In this document: positions 4,975 to 6,394 of the stretch, in pieces | How the letters are laid out: every line of letters begins with the position of its first letter | Numbering within the stretch: position 1 is the stretch's first letter | Assembly: GCA_965651815.1 (NCBI GenBank) | Contig: CBFGTJ010000185.1 | Location: 1-6,394 of the forward strand | Origin: CBFGTJ01 sp965651815 | GTDB lineage: Bacteria; Actinomycetota; Acidimicrobiia; Acidimicrobiales; Microtrichaceae | DNA length: 6,394 nt | Direction: 5' to 3' | Made by a program: the position numbers and the translations under genes | The notes under the pieces: model-generated | What the model was told of the DNA's origin: nothing | Databases searched by the model: none | Seen by the model: the letters and a program-made list of their open reading frames with translations, nothing else

Positions 4975-6394
4975 GTGAACGACGACCCCTCCCCGGAACC
5001 CCTCGGTCCCAACACCTGGCTCGTCGAAGAGATGCACGAGCGGTACCTCGCCGACCCGACGTCGGTGAGCACCAGCTGGCAGGAGTTCTTCGCCGACTAC
5101 AAGCCGCCGCGCGGCACGGGTGCCTCGAAGGCCGCGCCACCGCCCGCCGCACCGGCCGCGGGCCAGCCCGCGACCCCGGCGCCCACCGCGCCGGCGCCCG
5201 CCCCCGCCCCCTCCCCGGCGCCCGCGCCACGAGAGGAGGCGAAGGAGGGCGCCGACGAGGTGCCCGGCGAGCCGATCCGCGGCGTCGGCGCGCGCATCGT
5301 GTCGAACATGGAGGCGAGCCTCGAGCTCCCGACCGCCACGTCGTACCGCGAGGTGCCCGCCAAGCTGCTGGAGATCAACCGCAGCATCATCAACGGCTAC
5401 CTCGGCCGCACCCGCGGGGGGAAGGTCAGCTTCACCCACATCATCGGCTACGCGCTGGTCCGGGCGATCGCCGACGCGGTCCCGGTGATGAACAACAGCT
5501 TCGTGAGGGGACCCGACGGCGAGCCGCGCCTGGTGCGCAACGAGCACGTCGGGCTGGGCATCGCGATCGACCTGGAGAAGCGCGACGGCTCGCGCTCGCT
5601 GCTGGTCCCCTGCATCCGTGACGCCGACACCCTCGACTTCGCGGGGTTCGTCGCCGTCTACGACGACCTGGTCCGCAAGGCCAAGACCAACAAGCTCACC
5701 GTCGACGACTTCTCCGGCGTCACGGTGACCCTGACCAACCCCGGCACGATCGGCACCGAGCGTTCGGTGCCGCGGCTCATGCCCGGCCAGGGGGCGATCA
5801 TCGGCGTCGGCGCGCTGGACTACCCGACCGGGTTCGCGGGCGCGGATCCCCGCACCATCGCGGAGCTCGGCCTGTCGAAGGTCATCACGCTGTCGTCGAC
5901 CTACGACCACCGGATCATCCAGGGCGCCGAGTCCGGGCTGCTGCTCAAGAAGGTCCACGACCTCCTCCTCGGCGAGGACGACTTCTACGAGCAGCTCTTC
6001 CGCTCGATCGGCGTGCCCTACGAGGCGGTCCGCTGGCGCCGTGACGTCAACGAGCCCGGCCGCGAGGCGTCGCAGATCGAGAAGCAGATGCAGGTCTCGA
6101 CGCTGATCAACATGTACCGGGTGCGGGGCCACCTCATCGCTGACCTGGACCCGCTGTCGGCCGAGCCGCCGGAGATGCACCCCGAGCTCGACCCTGCGAC
6201 CTACGGGCTCACCATCTGGGACCTCGACCGCGAGTTCCTCAGCGGTGGCGAGACCGGCATCTACGCCCCCGTCGGCGGCACCCACTCGATGCGCCTCGGC
6301 GACATCCTCGGCGTGCTCCGCGACGCGTACTGCCGGACGGTCGGCATCGAGTACATGCACATCCAGGAGCCGGAGGAGAAGCGCTGGATCCAGG
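4975..6394 (+). CDS. kgd: Multifunctional 2-oxoglutarate decarboxylase/dehydrogenase E1-E2 fusion (partial, N-terminal part)
   Basis: The first 473 residues of a protein that runs off the right edge; full-length relatives are about 1,230 residues. Order visible: an N-terminal 2-oxoglutarate-dehydrogenase helix (about 13-43, from NTWLVEEMHERYLADP to WQEFFADYK); an Ala/Pro-rich linker (about 45-86); a succinyltransferase E2 catalytic domain (about 100-330) with MEASLELPTATS, LTNPGTIGT, RLMPGQGAIIGVGA and STYDHRIIQGAESG, where H312 is the expected catalytic histidine; then the start of the thiamine-diphosphate E1 part (YRVRGHLIADLDPL at 381-394, GLTIWDLDREF, and GIEYMHI followed by EPEEKRWIQ). 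There is no lipoyl domain, as expected for actinobacterial Kgd/OdhA, which works with the lipoylated E2 of pyruvate dehydrogenase. It acts on 2-oxoglutarate in the TCA cycle, in the cytoplasm. The thiamine-binding residues lie outside the window. The GTG at 4975 is chosen because it directly precedes the conserved N-terminal helix and follows a suitable -10. Confidence 0.95.
   Translation, partial: MNDDPSPEPLGPNTWLVEEMHERYLADPTSVSTSWQEFFADYKPPRGTGASKAAPPPAAPAAGQPATPAPTAPAPAPAPSPAPAPREEAKEGADEVPGEPIRGVGARIVSNMEASLELPTATSYREVPAKLLEINRSIINGYLGRTRGGKVSFTHIIGYALVRAIADAVPVMNNSFVRGPDGEPRLVRNEHVGLGIAIDLEKRDGSRSLLVPCIRDADTLDFAGFVAVYDDLVRKAKTNKLTVDDFSGVTVTLTNPGTIGTERSVPRLMPGQGAIIGVGALDYPTGFAGADPRTIAELGLSKVITLSSTYDHRIIQGAESGLLLKKVHDLLLGEDDFYEQLFRSIGVPYEAVRWRRDVNEPGREASQIEKQMQVSTLINMYRVRGHLIADLDPLSAEPPEMHPELDPATYGLTIWDLDREFLSGGETGIYAPVGGTHSMRLGDILGVLRDAYCRTVGIEYMHIQEPEEKRWIQ

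Noticed and set aside
5098..5240. C/G-rich repetitive stretch that might be a DNA repeat or intergenic element
   Set aside because: It is in frame within kgd and encodes the Ala/Pro linker between the N-terminal helix and the succinyltransferase domain, a normal feature of such proteins.
4951..6360. A 469-codon minus-strand open frame opposite kgd
   Set aside because: The plus strand encodes clearly recognisable Kgd motifs throughout. The minus translation is rich in Val, Asp, Arg and Gly repeats, as expected of an antisense shadow.
4975..6394. Missing Asp in the E2 motif (DHRIIQGA instead of the DHRxxDGA of typical acyltransferases) as a possible inactive enzyme
   Set aside because: As far as I recall, the Gln form is normal for actinobacterial Kgd/OdhA proteins, so it is not a defect specific to this gene.
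1..6394. CRISPR arrays, tRNA or rRNA genes, insertion sequences and attachment sites
   Set aside because: No regularly spaced repeats, cloverleaf-like segments, transposase motifs or flanking terminal repeats were seen. All segments outside genes are 110 bp or shorter.

Overview
This is a very GC-rich window (roughly 70% or more by eye) with strong G/C third-position bias. It looks like ordinary chromosome of a high-GC actinobacterial lineage. The main support is the last gene, an actinobacterial-type Kgd/OdhA in which a succinyltransferase (E2-like) domain is fused to a 2-oxoglutarate dehydrogenase E1. A UvrD2-type helicase with a C-terminal HRDC domain also points to Actinobacteria. That helicase lacks the cysteine pairs typical of the Actinomycetales clade, which hints at a deeper actinobacterial class such as Acidimicrobiia. 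The placement is inference.

Layout, left to right: the last ~64 codons of a galactokinase (+, 1-194); a two-TM PH-like membrane protein with a C-terminal SHOCT motif (-, 191-817); a small zincin-type metallopeptidase (-, 870-1214); a UvrD2-like SF1 helicase (+, 1273-3279); a PaaI-type hotdog thioesterase (-, 3295-4059); an exodeoxyribonuclease III/AP endonuclease (-, 4091-4864); and the first 473 residues of Kgd (+, 4975 to the window edge). Genes are tightly packed. Convergent pairs overlap or nearly touch at their stops, and the divergent pairs (peptidase/uvrD2, exonuclease/kgd) share short promoter regions of 58 and 110 bp. No gap exceeds 300 bp.

How they work together: the exonuclease and thioesterase genes look like a two-gene operon, with a 31-bp gap and a clear Shine-Dalgarno before the second gene. 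uvrD2 and the exonuclease are both DNA repair functions but are transcribed towards each other. Kgd is a TCA-cycle enzyme, galactokinase is sugar metabolism, and the two small minus-strand genes between galK and uvrD2 are of unknown role. No single dedicated pathway is evident.

The most informative pattern is regulatory. All five genes that begin a transcription unit, or follow a gap large enough to hold a promoter, start with GTG, have no evident Shine-Dalgarno, and have a TANNNT hexamer ending 6-8 nt before the start codon. This is the signature of leaderless mRNA. The only clear operon-internal gene instead has ATG and GAGGAG. A second signal is a 38-bp imperfect palindrome in the exonuclease/kgd divergent region, a candidate operator. 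I saw no mobile element, CRISPR array, RNA gene or clearly novel multi-gene system.
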